A stretch of DNA of 64,000 nucleotides from Epiperipatus broadwayi (taxonomy: Eukaryota > Onychophora > Udeonychophora > Euonychophora > Peripatidae): contig JAQFVV010000180.1 of the NCBI GenBank assembly GCA_028023455.1, positions 1,490,001-1,554,000 of the forward strand. Direction: 5' to 3'. Under the pieces are notes generated by a model. It was given only the letters and a program-made list of their open reading frames with translations. It did not search any database and had not been told where the DNA came from. The position numbers were made by a program, and so were the translations under genes. Positions 49,276-61,473 of this stretch are shown here, piece by piece; position 1 is the first letter of the stretch, and each line of letters opens with the position of its first letter.

Positions 49276-51125
49276 TTTTTTATTTATGTTTAGTTGTCTG
49301 TATCAGTTTTGTTTTAAATTGATTATTTTAAGTTTCATATAAAAAATACTGTTATGGATAAATTATTTATCATGAAAATTTGATCATTTAAATTATTTCT
49401 TGAAATTTATATACTATTTTTTGAAAATAATGTTATTTAATATTAGAAACCTTCATGTAAAAATTATTTATTTGAACAATTACTAATAATGTTTTACATA
49501 TAAAGAAATATCAAGGTAAAGTTAAAATAATTTCTATAAAAATATTTATTTAAGATTTAATTGATTCCTGCTTGTTAAATATAAAATTTATTTAATAGAA
49601 GAATGTGAAGGCTGTGTGTGTTGGAATATATTTTAATAGCAAAAACCTAAATGTCTTAAGATGTGTATTTTTGGAAACTAAATAAATGATTTAATTTTGA
49701 AAATGCTATGTTGATATTTTGAATACCCAATAACTGCTTAGAATCTCATTTTATTTAAACGTAATAAGGCATTGAATAATTAGAATTCATGTTAATAATA
49801 ATAATTTATATTTTATTGACTTTATTGCATATGATGAAATTAGATATTGTTGAATAACTGCAGACTGATTTTAAAGAATTAAATGCAAGGTTGCATAAAT
49901 GTTTCCATTAGAAATCAATATAATTTATAATAAGATCATTGTTAATTATAGTTAAAAAATTTATATACCATTAGCCATGATCATTCATATAATTTAAGAA
50001 ATGTAATAACACGTAATTTAGTTATTTTATTTGGTTTTTATGAAAATATAACAGAGTTCAGTACCATGAATTTCTATGAAGATGTTTTATTAATAAATAT
50101 TGTATTAATGTGTAAAGGATAATGTTAGTTGTCAAATGCAGTTAACTCTGTCAAGCTATATGTATCATTATCATTTGTATAACAAAAGATGCTGAAACTT
50201 GTCTATTTTGTACATATATATGGTTATATTTGAAATGTGTTGTTTAGTGCATGATCATACCATTTCATTGTATTTCTGTTGACTAAGTCCAACTGTGAGG
50301 TACTTTAACCCTGATAGACTTTAGTTGTATAATATAGTATGGGCTAATCCTTAAAATGATGATGAGTTAAATAATTATTAATATCTTTGAAACTTACTAT
50401 CAAGATATTAGGTCAACTGTGAGGAATTTGGGTATAAAAATTTACTTTCAAAGTGATGTACTTTAAATTCATAAACACACACACACATAAATAAGCTATA
50501 ATCATTATAATATGTGTAATGTGCTGAGGATTTCATTAATGCTACCATAGAGACACAGATAATGAATGTTAGAATAGGGAAATATCATTTAAATTTGAGG
50601 AAAATGTATTTATGAAAACAAAATCATTTAGAAGATATAAAAATGAAGATTAAGCTCATTTTAATTTTTATATAAAAATACATTTCAAACTGTTCTATTA
50701 ACAACTAATGATGATTTTGTAAACAGATTTGTATATAAACAAATTTATTATAGCACTTGTTGAATTTATATTATTTCCTGTTTGTTTTTATGGTATTTTA
50801 TTCCTTACATAGATCAAGTGAGAGAATCATGATCTTCTGACAAAAATAATTTGTTTGTGTGATGGTTATGGAATAAAATGAAAAAAAGTAAAAAGAAGTT
50901 TTTTAAGTATATATTAATTATTCAAGTGTTTATGTTTTATTTAAAAGCATATATATATAAGGGGATGGCCTTGACAATGAATTGAGGTTGTTGATTGTTA
51001 ATGATGTTGATATTGTCATGATATATATATATTGAATAAATATCTTTATGCATTGTTTTTATAATAAAGAATAGCAATGAGATTATATCCATGAAAACAG
51101 AGATAATATTTAGTTTTTGTTGTTT
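49276..51125. other. non-coding DNA
   Basis: AT-rich. Contains the solo arm of the foldback family at 50965-51015 (GGCCTTGACAATGAATTGAG followed by GTTGTTGATTG). No gene recognised. Confidence 0.45.
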
Positions 51126-51127
51126 CT

Positions 51128-51985
51128 GACAAACTATCAATTACTACTAATTAAAAATCCCTCAAGCTTAACAAGTTTTCTTATCAACCTATAATAACTC
51201 TTTTGTTGAAGTTTTTTTATTGAAGGAAAAGGTCTTTTATTTCAACCCCAATTTTTATATGGATTTAAACTCATAAAGCATTTTTTATAAGTGTGTGAAT
51301 TGATAGTTTCTTAGCAGTATCAAAAGATAAATGTTATCTTTGTTTACATAGATATAATCTCCTTTTTTTCTTATTATAATAAATAACCATGGAGATACTT
51401 CATTCAAATTACACAACTCTCTGGCAAAATGAAAAATACTATTTATAGAATGTCAAGAGAAACATTATTCTTTCATAACATTCTGCATTTAAATCTATAT
51501 AGGAACTTAAAGTTAAAGTGAAAGGAGACACCTTGTTACTTTAACCAAAAAACTCCAAAATAAAAGAGCTAGTATAGGTTAATTAGAAAACTTCTTGTTT
51601 AGTCTAAGGGATTGCAAATTAGTAGTAATTCACTGTTTCTTAGCAACATCAAAAGCCAAAAGTCATCTCTAATACATGGATACAAACTTCTCATTTGTAT
51701 TATTATCATAACTGTCCAGGAAATACTTAATTCAACTTATACAATTATCTGGAAAAATTTTAAATATAATTTGAAGAATGTCAAGAAATACAGTATATCA
51801 TTTTCGCATTTCCACACCTATAAGTAAAAGAGGACACTCCATCAAAAAAGCTATTATAGGCCAATGAGAAAAATTATTTAATCCTCAGAGATTGTCAATT
51901 AGTAGTAATTGATAGTTTTTTTAGCAATAGCAAAAGCTACAAGTTATTTCTGTTTACATGACTGTAATTTTCTCATTTGTAACCT
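51128..51985. repeat. inverted arm plus tandem units of about 280-330 bp
   Basis: Direct units begin at 51299, 51629 and 51910 (each ATAGTTTCTTAGCA-like); the last is partial. The stretch 51128-51250 is an inverted copy of the unit end: AAACTATCAATTACTACTAA is the complement of TTAGTAGTAATTGATAGTTT seen at about 51899. The unit end includes the phrase ATAGGTTAATTAGAAAACTT. The 51612-51827 frame is incidental. Confidence 0.75.
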
Positions 51986-54900
51986 TTATACATTGTAACC
52001 TTTTGATTGGTTATCCATTGTCAGAATGTTATATAAAATGTAAATTATAGTTCCAAAATTTTAAATTTATAATTAAGATAACATGAAATCTATAAACTTG
52101 GATATTATAGTAATAAATGATTTAATACGTATAATTTTAAAAAATACTCCTATAGAGATTAATAATTGTTATTATTTATAATCAATTATATTAATATAAA
52201 TTTTAATATTTAATATAAATTTTAATAATTCTAGCTGTATAATTTAAAAGAGTAGTAAATATAAATAAACATCGTAGTGTACAAGTTTAATTTTGAATTA
52301 TTTATCGCGATGTTTCTTCAAAAAGTTAAAAATAGAATTGTATTCAATGAAAGAAAGAACAATTATTTAACCACAAGATAAATGTTTTAATTTCATATTT
52401 TAGCTTAATAATAAAATAGAAATATTTATTATAAAGTTTATATGTTAAATTAGTTAATCATATTACAGATTCAAAATACAATCAGAAATAAAACTTGGTT
52501 TGTAAGTTTTGATTTAAATCAATTTTATTTATTAAAGATTTTTATATTTCAATATTAATTTAAACAGAAATACCAGAAACATTTTGTTTAAAAAACTTGG
52601 ACAAAGTGATCAACCAATCAGATTTCAGCAAATGACTCTCTAATGTTACATTTCTCGGTTTTCTTTACAAAGAGGAATATAGCAGACGATTTAAAAATAA
52701 AATAAAAAATTATAAAAGTCAGATAGTGTGTTAAGTTTTTTTTTTCGTGTTATAAAAGTTAAAATATTGAAGTCTTAATTAATTAATTTAAAAGAGAGAG
52801 AGAGAGAGAAGGATTATAAAAGTCAGATAGTAGTGTTAATTTTTTTTTCGTGTTATAAAAGTTAAAATATTGAAGTCTTAATTAATTAAACAAAAAGGAA
52901 AAAATCATATTTACAAACCTATCTAAAGAGAAGAAATATTTTTTAAAGGATTCTTAAAACTATGGAGTGAGTAAACCAATTTTTTTGTTGCGGTCTAATT
53001 TTCAGTCTTGATAATCTACTTATAATCAAAATGCTAGCTAGGATCAGTAATTAAAAAAAAAAAAACTATTTCACCATTTGTAATTGAAATTTGACAGGCT
53101 TTTAGAAGAAAAAATCTAACAATTTGAAATATTTTCACTTAGTGCAGTGGTTCGTAGTTTAATATATTTAATCATTTCTAAATGTTTATATTTACAGTTT
53201 GTTGATGTCATACGAGCATAACAGGAAGTTATTAACAATATGTTCAAGGCAGTAAATAAGGAACTGGAATTAAATTCAACTAGAAATTACCTTAAGATAA
53301 CAAAACTTGTTAATTAGATTCAAAATTAATGCTACGAGGAAATACACTAATGTATAAAATGTTTGCTTAACCATTTAACATTATTAAGGTGTGTGTTAAT
53401 TCCTAAGTCACAACATTGTTTATATAAATTTTAATCTGATAAGAAAAAGAATATGAAAATATATTTCTAATTTAATAAAGGCTAAAATAGGAGCATTTAA
53501 GTTGAAAATATTTCTAAAGAAAAAAATTACATTAGTAATGTAATTTCTATAAGTGCTAAGCGATGAAAATAAAACTGAAATTATGTATATAGGGAAATTT
53601 AATGCTAACTTTAAGACATCTATATGAATGAACTAATTAAATAATTATATAAATGAGATAAAATAGACTAATTTAATATTGTGTATGTTTTAAGAAGTAC
53701 TTGAACAAAGTATATAATTTGGTCTTAATTAAACTTAAAACAAAAAAGATATTATAGGCTATTAGAGCAAATTGTTTATCTTAAAGACTACCAAAATAAT
53801 AATTAATAATATCTGAATGAATACAAGTATAATTTATATACTTGGAAGTTTAGATGTACTCCTGCTTATACATTTCTCTGGCTATTATCATGGAAAATAT
53901 CTTCAATAATGCCTATGTTTACATCGCATATATGTGTATATATGCTTGTAAGATAATGAACACAACTTCCGTTTCCATGTGCCACCAATATCATTATATC
54001 ATTCAGAAGTTCTGCAAATAACACATGCTACTTCAGATTGTAAAATGTTAGTCCCTCTAATATGTGATATTGAAGAGTCAAACTGAAATTTATATCAGAT
54101 ATTAAATAAAACTTATATTGTATATATTTCTTGACTAAATTAAAAGAAAGTTTTATTTTCAACTGATATAGAGTTAAATTTTACTCTTAACAAAATGACT
54201 TGTTACAAACCTATAATTTCTTTATGATAATTTTATGCTTTCAGACTTTCTGATAAAGACAAATAATATAGTAATATTGACAGTTCATGGAAAATAATTA
54301 TTTCTGTTATTTTTCATATAATTTGAACATTTCATATTTGATTTAAAATATAGTTTTGTTTACGTCTGATATGAATTTAAATTTCACCCTTAATAATATT
54401 TCTTTTAAAAAAAAACTTTTATACTTAATGTATATCCTCTATAGATTTTTTTTTTTGATATTTTAATCAGCAATGTTAGATGAAAAAAAATACCTAGGTT
54501 TATGATAGACATGTACTTCTATCATAAATGTGATCTCATCAGCAGCTTGGGGAACCAGTTGAAATTCCAGCAAACATTAGCAATACAATGAATATTTAAG
54601 TATGCTTTCAATTTTGAATATGATTTTAATGTTTGAGTGTTAATATAACATTATCTTAACGAAAGTCTCAAAGTCACTTATAAATAATATTGCTGTTAAA
54701 TAAACAATAAATATATAATTTAATTAATTAATTAAACATCAATTAAATATGTAGGAATATTAATTATTGTTTCACTTATGTCCTCTATAAAAGATTTTGA
54801 TAAAATATTTAAATCTAGATGTATAAAAACAAAATAAAAGATTCTTTTCCATTAAGATTTCCATAATGCTAATTTTCATAAAGTATCCATAGTCTAATCT

Positions 54901-55945
54901 TCAAACAATTTCTCTCTGTGTAGCATTGCAAACTATAACACCAATGTTTTTGGAGCATAAGCACGGGTTTAAATTTCTGACAAAAATGATAAATTGGTGA
55001 CTACCCGATGAAGGATTTTACATTATATAAATATTGATGCTATTCTTGTTGACACTGGTAGATGATAGAATATAGTACTACATACAGAGACAGTTTCCAT
55101 CATTTGTTTACATGCAGAGTGTGTGTGTATTCATATGTGGGAAATAAACTCTACGTATATGTAAATAGAATTTATCTGCCATAATTTTTATTTATTATTT
55201 TATACAAAATAAAATACTATTGAATATGACATTTTTCAAATCAAAGCAAATGAAAAACAGCTTAAGTTTATATATTTTTAAAATAAAAAATAATGAAAAA
55301 TAAAAAGATGACAGGAGAGGAAGTTTCTTGAAAAGTCAAAAAAAAATGTCATTTTCTTTTCGTTTGTGAATATTATATGTCGTTTCCAATTCTTAATGTT
55401 TTATATTTACAACTGTCATTAATAATAAAGATATTTAAGATTACGTTTTTAAAACAAACAACATACAAATCAACAGTTACTGAAGAGAAGCGATGATTAA
55501 TTTCAAACTGTATAAGGGTAAAATTATATTATATTACTTAGATAAAATTAAGACAAATTTTTAAGAAAATAAATGAGATTGTGAGATGTAATAGATAGAT
55601 AAATAAGAATTAGATACAAAGTTCTTATACGTTAAATCAACAAGAGAATGTACTACAGAGTGCAGGCATCCGATTAATATTTCAAATAACATTTAATGAC
55701 GAATGAATGTAAATAATATAATTGCATGCTTTTTGATTTTATTCAGGAGGAAGTAAAAATTTGAATTAGACTCAAGTTTTTATTATACTTATGAATAATT
55801 ATATTTAATCTATATAATTTAGTTTTGATTATATATATATATGTTATTATTCAATAATATATTTATTAAATTTGCTGCAAATCATTATTTTTACATTAGT
55901 GTTATTAACATCATATTTATATATGTATATAATTCAAGTACAAAC
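51986..55945. other. about 4 kb non-coding DNA
   Basis: No gene supported. Contains the 103-bp tandem duplication at 52709-52890. The GCTGATGAGATC phrase on the minus strand near 54530 faintly recalls a PLE terminus but is not supported by anything else. Confidence 0.45.
52709..52890. repeat. two-copy tandem duplication, period 103 bp
   Basis: TATAAAAGTCAGATAG at 52711 recurs at 52814; both continue with GTGTTA, a T run, CGTGTTATAAAAGTTAAAAT and ATTGAAGTCTTAATTAATTA. A (GA)n run lies between. Confidence 0.9.
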
Positions 55946-55954
55946 AGCTATCTG

Positions 55955-56605
55955 ATATAAAGATTGATAATCACGAATTAGAATGAGCTAACAATATGAA
56001 TTATTTTGGTTAGATTATTAATACAAATGAAAACATAATGGGTGAAAATAATTATTGTAATTTTGCATGAAGTGTTTTTAGCCGAGATTATTTTTAAAAA
56101 ATACGATTGTGTGTTTAAAAAAAGTTTTTAATAGATGCTTTATTATTATCACTTACAATCTGAAACTTGAATATTTAAAACAAAACAAAGACTTCAAACT
56201 AGTGACGATTTTTTCAGACGCTCATTGCTAAGGTTTACAGCCTTGTTAAAACTATTACTGAAATAATAGTGAGCGTTTAATAAAATTTATAATTACAACT
56301 TTAAATTAATGAATTATGGAAAATTATATGGTGGAAGTAATAAGAAGATATCAAAAATAAAATGCATGGATAAAGAACAAACATATATTATTGGCATCAT
56401 TAAAATATTAAGACACTAAAGTATTAATTTAATTTTCAAGAGATCAATGATTTAGAAAGAGATCATGTGTGAGGTAGTCTGATGATATAAAGAAGTTTGT
56501 TGTTAAAATGTGAAAAAGTGAAGCTATAAATCAGAAAAGTGGATTAAACACAGAAAGATCTTTATCCTGCAGTGGATTGATTATGGTAGAAAATAATGAT
56601 TTATG
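55955..56605 (+). mobile_element. RTE/BovB-like LINE, copy B, 3' fragment
   Basis: Starts at AAAGATTGATAATCACGAAT, aligned with 59694 of copy C (thumb region), and ends CTTTATCCTGCAGTGGATTG near 56561-56580. Frames read IINTNENIMGENN and others, heavily broken. It lacks the (TGA)n tail, which is replaced by AAAATAATGATTTATGATTG. The most decayed of the three copies. Confidence 0.75.
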
Positions 56606-57280
56606 ATTGCTGTATGTGAAAGATAAGGTTTTCACAGTTGAAAGATGTAATATGATCTATTATAATTTCTGAGATTATCAGTAAACAAATAAATGTGTAA
56701 TGATAATTTTGCAAAAATAATGTTTGATTTCAACTGGTGGAAGGCTTAGATAACTGTTATATAAGGAAAATAAAGCACAAAATCACAGAAAAAAAACAGT
56801 ATACATAAAATCACCTATGAAAATAAAAAATGTGAAAAAGCTGTATTTTAGCCATCAAAATTAAATAAGGAGTAAGAGTTAAATTTAAGGCTGTGAAAAA
56901 TTATTTGGCTAACTTCAAACAATCATAATTTTAAATTAACATGATTGTACTTTTAAAATATGATTTTATTCACTCTCCTTGTGTATTATCAAATGATACA
57001 TATGAATTTCTAGTATACATTAAGCTTATTAATAATATACGTAAAAATCAAAGCCAGCAAAGTTAAAAGTGGAACATAAAATGGAATACAATTATTTTAA
57101 CATAGATACAGAATTTTGCTGAAAGCATACACTTTGTCAATGAACATATATGTCAAGTATAAATTACCATTAGAATTATCGAACATACACATTGAGCAAA
57201 ACATCTCAATATATATTACAGAGCAGAGCCTAATTGTTAATTGTCAACTGACGAGGTTTAATAATGTTCTTTATTTTTTG
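56606..57280. other. non-coding DNA
   Basis: No gene or repeat recognised. Confidence 0.45.
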
Positions 57281-57283
57281 CAC

Positions 57284-57860
57284 TTTAGATAGATAGATAA
57301 ATAGACAGATAGATAGATAAATAAATAGATAGATAGAAAGCTAAATATATATACATAGATAGAGCTTGATAAATAGACAGACATAGATAAGTGATAGATA
57401 TAAATAGTCATATAGATAGACAAACAGAAAGTTAAATAATGAAAGAGACAGATAGACAGACAGAAACAGTCAGATAGATAGATTATAGACAGGTAGGTAG
57501 AGAAGTATGTAGTAGTTAATAGGCAGATAGACAGGTAGATAAATAGATTGGTAAATAGATAAAGACTGATAAACATAGGTAAACAAATAGAAATATAGAG
57601 AGAAATAAATAAATAGATAAAAAGAAAAGAAAAAAATAAATAGAAAATAAAACATATAGATAGGAAAATGGAAAGATGGATAGATATCTATATAAACACA
57701 TAGATAGGGGAATAGGTAATACTTAGTAGGCAGATAAACATACAGATAGATAAATTGATAGCTATATAGAAAGATAGAGATAGATAGATAAATGGTTAGA
57801 TGGGTAGATAGATACATACATAGATAGTTAGGTAGGTTGGTAAATAGATAGCTAGGCAGA
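57284..57860. repeat. GATA-type tetranucleotide array, degenerate
   Basis: Long run of GATA/GACA/AATA/AGGT units with interruptions, roughly 580 bp. It produces Y/L/S-rich frames on the minus strand that are not genes. Confidence 0.9.
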
Positions 57861-59115
57861 GAGACACAATTTTTTAACTATTATTAATCTTTCCTGTGAA
57901 TCATAAAAAAAATTCTATCTTCAGTAAATTCTATGGCATCTTTGAAGTATTATTGTGCACTATCATAGCTTGAAAATGATAACTCTAGAAACATGTAAAA
58001 AAAATTTATTCCAAGTGCATATGTTGTGTAGAGCAAAAGATTATTTCCTAATGTTTATTTATTCAGATTTAGACAGTTATTAGTCCTTTGGGATATTAGA
58101 AGTGAAAGAACCGATAGAGAGCGGTTAACTTCAAAACTAATGAATTTTTTTTTTTTTTAGAAATATAGGACTCCAGAAGTTATTTCATCATGATCTTAAT
58201 GATATTTCTATACTATTAGTTGATAAAAATAAAGATAAAAAAGCTGCAATAATAACCAAAAAATATTATTGTCCTCTATTATAGTGAAGATAGTTTCAAA
58301 GATTTTTTTAAATTTATCTGCTTTCCATTATCGATGAATTGTTACAAGAAACTCCACACATGCAAGATGATTTTAAAAATTAGAAAAGACTGATAAATAA
58401 AAGAAAAGTGGTAAACATAATGTGATTTATATATTAATTTCGTTAAGATATTTGAGTCGAGATCCGTTTAACATGGCCTTGACAGAAATTATCTAGTGAT
58501 CCAAAGACAGTTTAATCACATTATTAAACTGTACATTGATGATTGAGAAAAAAATTACTAAATAAATTTCTTGAAAAATATATTTATTTGCCCTTTTCAC
58601 AATGTTTTTTTTTTAGTTACGCTAAATACTGAGCTGTGTTTTTCTCCCCATATTTACTGTTATTATATTAATAAGAGCAGAAAAAGAAACATATCTAAAG
58701 AAGACTACTGGAAATTGAAAATGTCAGCCAATTTAATAAAAACGTATTGTGAAAACCACAAAGAAATGTCTTTTGAAAGATGAAGTTAGTTCAAGCAATA
58801 GTAAGAGCTTGTAAAACTACAAAAGTATTAAACATCTTAGAAAGAAATATTAATGTGATCAAAACATATAAAACAAAATAAAATTGGTATTAAACAAAAA
58901 CAAATACTACCACAAATTTTGTTTTCATTTTTAGACAATAGTATTTGAAATAGTATACATATATGCAAATTCATAAAGCAATATGAGAATAGATACAAAA
59001 ACTTTACTTTGGAAGTATTAAATGTAAAAACAATCATGTACTACTGATTGATGCCTGCATTATTTCTAACATTTCAAAAGGGACCTAAAAATTGTTTTAA
59101 TCCTTTGAATGCAGT
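57861..59115. other. mostly non-coding, possible PLE N-terminal scrap
   Basis: In 58190-58265 one frame reads DLNDISILLVDKNKDKKAAI then ITKKYY, which resembles the region before the first RT box of Penelope-like elements (I-L-x-x-DK...x-VI-x-x-K-x-Y). It is too short to assign. Otherwise no gene supported. Confidence 0.3.
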
Positions 59116-59118
59116 TTA

Positions 59119-59649
59119 CAGAAAACACTGGATTTCCACCAACCAAGAGAACAAGATGGATTTAAAAGTGATTTTAGTACAGTAGATCATATCCAGGTAT
59201 TGAGAGAAATTATAGAAAGGACAAATGAATATGAGTTGCCATTATGCTTAGGATTTGTAGACTATGAAAAGGCATTTGATTCTATAAACCTTTCTTCAGT
59301 GATTAAAGCATTGGATCATCAAGGTGTGGATCCAGGATATTGTCATATTTTAAAGAATATTTATAAAAATGCAACAGCAATAATTAGATTACATAATGAT
59401 AGTAGGAAAATCAACATTGAAAAGGGTGTAAGACAGGGTGATTTCATATCTCCTAAACTTTTTACAGCAGTGCTGCAAGAAGTATTTTGTGGATTAAAAT
59501 GGGAAACTAAAGGAGTGAAAGTAAATGGAGATTATTTAAGTCATTTAGATTTTGCAGATGAGGTAGTTGTTTTTGCAAATAATGCTTTAGAGTTACAGGA
59601 AATGTTGCAGGAGTTATCAGATGAAAGTAGGACTAAAGATAAATGTTAA
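59119..59649 (+). pseudogene. RTE copy C, reverse transcriptase palm
   Basis: Frame with CLGFVDYEKAFDSINLSS (catalytic Asp box), NIEKGVRQGDFISPKLFTAV and HLDFADEVVVFAN. The expected F-A-D-D is F-A-D-E here, which would impair catalysis. The frame then leaves the true one at about 59620, where a few bases seem to be missing; the continuation is the frame 59621-60088. Confidence 0.85.
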
Positions 59650-60088
59650 AAAGACTAAAGTAATGTTTAATAGATTTTCTCAAAATATGAAAATAAAGAT
59701 TGATTATGATGAGTTAGAAGAAGTTAACAGTTACAAATACCTTGGTCAGATTATTAATACAGATGGAAATATAATGGATGAAATTAATCATAGAATTAAA
59801 CTTGGTTGGAGTGCTTTTGGTAGAAATAACTTGATACTAAAAGGAAATATGCCTATGTGTTTGAAAAGGAAGGTTTTTAATAAATGTGTTTTGCCAGTTC
59901 TTACTTATGGATCTGAGACTTGGACACTTCATAGAAGAGTAATACAGAGACTTCAGACCACTCAAAGAAGTATGGAGAGATGCATGTTGGGAGTAACAAG
60001 AAGGGATCAAAAACGCAATGTATGGGTAAGAGAACAAACAGGTGATACTGACCTCATTGAAAAAATTAAAAGACTGAAGTGGAGTTAG
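59621..60088 (+). pseudogene. RTE copy C, RT thumb and C-terminal region
   Basis: Contains MKVGLKINVKKTKVMFNRFS, VNSYKYLGQIINTDGNIMDE, CVLPVLTYGSETWTL and MERCMLGVTRRDQKRN, ending at an in-frame TAG in LKWS-stop-AGHIVRRDDNRW. The same frame continues after the stop to WIDNGC near 60308. The KYLGxxI and TYGSETW boxes are intact. Confidence 0.85.
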
Positions 60089-60325
60089 GCTGGACATATT
60101 GTTAGAAGAGATGATAACAGATGGACAATTTAAATTTTAAACTGGATTCCAAGAGATTGTAAAAGACCCAGAAAGAGATCACATGTGAGATGGATGGATG
60201 AAATAAGAAAGTGTGCAGGGGTGATGTGGAGAAGAGAAGCTAAAGATAGGAAAAGATGGATTGAACTTGGAGAGACCTTCATCCTGCAGTGGATTGATAA
60301 TGGTTGTTGATGATGATGATGATAT

Positions 60326-61415
60326 ATTTTTTACTGTTTAATGTTTAAAAAAATAGGTGTATTATTAATGAATGTTAAAATAAATGTTTGCACAGAAACT
60401 CATATTAACCAAATATCCCCTAGTATAGAAACTCAGAACATTCTCTCTCAATATGGTTGCATGTTGAAAACAATCTTTACTTCTTAATAATCTCCAGATA
60501 TGAAACACTTGAATCATTAAATTTTTTCTTTATTTTATTACTCTTACACAAGGTAATGACTAGCATGAACCAATTTTAATATATTGTGGAAGGATTAATA
60601 ATCATTTCATTGTGCAGATATTTTCAAGTTTTTTGTTTTGTTAATGTTAGTTCATTCTTCAGCCTAACTTTACCATATCATAGCCAACTACCAGTATAAA
60701 AACTTAGTCCACTCTCTTATAATATGAAAGCATTTTACAACAATCATTCTTTATCATGATGACCTAGAGGTAGAAATTACCTGAATAGTTACACCTATGT
60801 TTGACAGCTTGATATTTTTTATTATACCAATCTCTCACAAAATCAGAACTGATCTTCTATCATCCACTTTAGACATCTTGGTAAATAATCATTGTACTGT
60901 AGATTTAGTTAGATTTTTTTACATTTTTATCTTTTCCCTCATTCTAAAAACTTCATCAGTGTAACCATCTACCAGTGTAAAAACTTATACCATAAACAAA
61001 TTAGTTTGCTTATTATTTTTGTTCAAAGGTGAAAGAATGGAAAACTAAAGCTGAAATTGTATGGCATGTTCTTCTGAAGAGGATATTTCTAATCCTAAAC
61101 AAATAACCATACCTAATATTTGGTCAATGGATTTTTTTCAAGTCATTTCTGCTTGCCAATTAGTAACTTGGACAATACTTATGAGTTTTCTTAGAATATT
61201 GTAACATGTTACTTGTGTGCTCTATCTATTGTGGAAATGATAATTGTAATAAATTCTATTATTGATTGTGATATTTTAAATGACAGGTATTTACAGTCAA
61301 ACTTAACAAATAAACTACACTTGGCTGCCGTTTTGCACTTTTGTTAAAGATGATTTTGTAATTATCATTATTATGTTTTATCAGTATTACTAAGTTTAAT
61401 ACATAATGTTTTATT
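60326..61415. other. non-coding DNA before GPCR 2
   Basis: No gene or repeat recognised. Phrases such as CTAGTATAGAAACTCAGAAC, CCAGTATAAAAACTTAGTCC and CCAGTGTAAAAACTTATACC recur at 60420, 60691 and 60971, spaced about 275 bp, so a degenerate tandem repeat of that period may be present. Confidence 0.4.
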
Positions 61416-61433
61416 ATTTTTGTTTATTTGTAG
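61416..61433 (+). promoter_or_regulatory. putative 3' splice acceptor before GPCR 2 exon
   Basis: TTTTTGTTTATTTGTAG ending at 61433, followed by ATGGTAGCTGCTGG. Two very short upstream frames lie between it and the receptor start: one from 61434 (7 codons with stop) and one from 61451 (14 codons with stop). If the exon begins here, the transcript carries upstream ORFs that could lower translation. Confidence 0.45.
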
Positions 61434-61473
61434 ATGGTAGCTGCTGGCCAATGAATTCATTTCTTAATTATAA

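Larger units (their letters stand above)
59118..60325 (+). mobile_element. RTE/BovB-like LINE, copy C, 5'-truncated
   Basis: The best preserved of three copies. It begins within RT (EQDGFKSDFSTVDHIQVLR), continues through the palm, thumb and C-terminal region, and ends ATCCTGCAGTGGATTGATAA, TGGTTG, then a (TGA)n tail at about 60302-60322. The (TGA)n tail and the C-terminal text (AGHIVRRDDNRW; WIELGETFILQWIDNG) are typical of RTE/BovB-like elements. No apurinic endonuclease region remains. At least one frameshift (near 59620) and two stops (60086 and 60132). Confidence 0.85.

Noticed and set aside
57271-57817. Minus-strand frames of 61-115 codons rich in Y, L, S
   Set aside because: Translation of the GATA-type array.
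58190-58265. Penelope-like RT N-terminal fragment
   Set aside because: Only about 25 suggestive residues, no adjoining PLE boxes; mentioned in the gap entry but not called.
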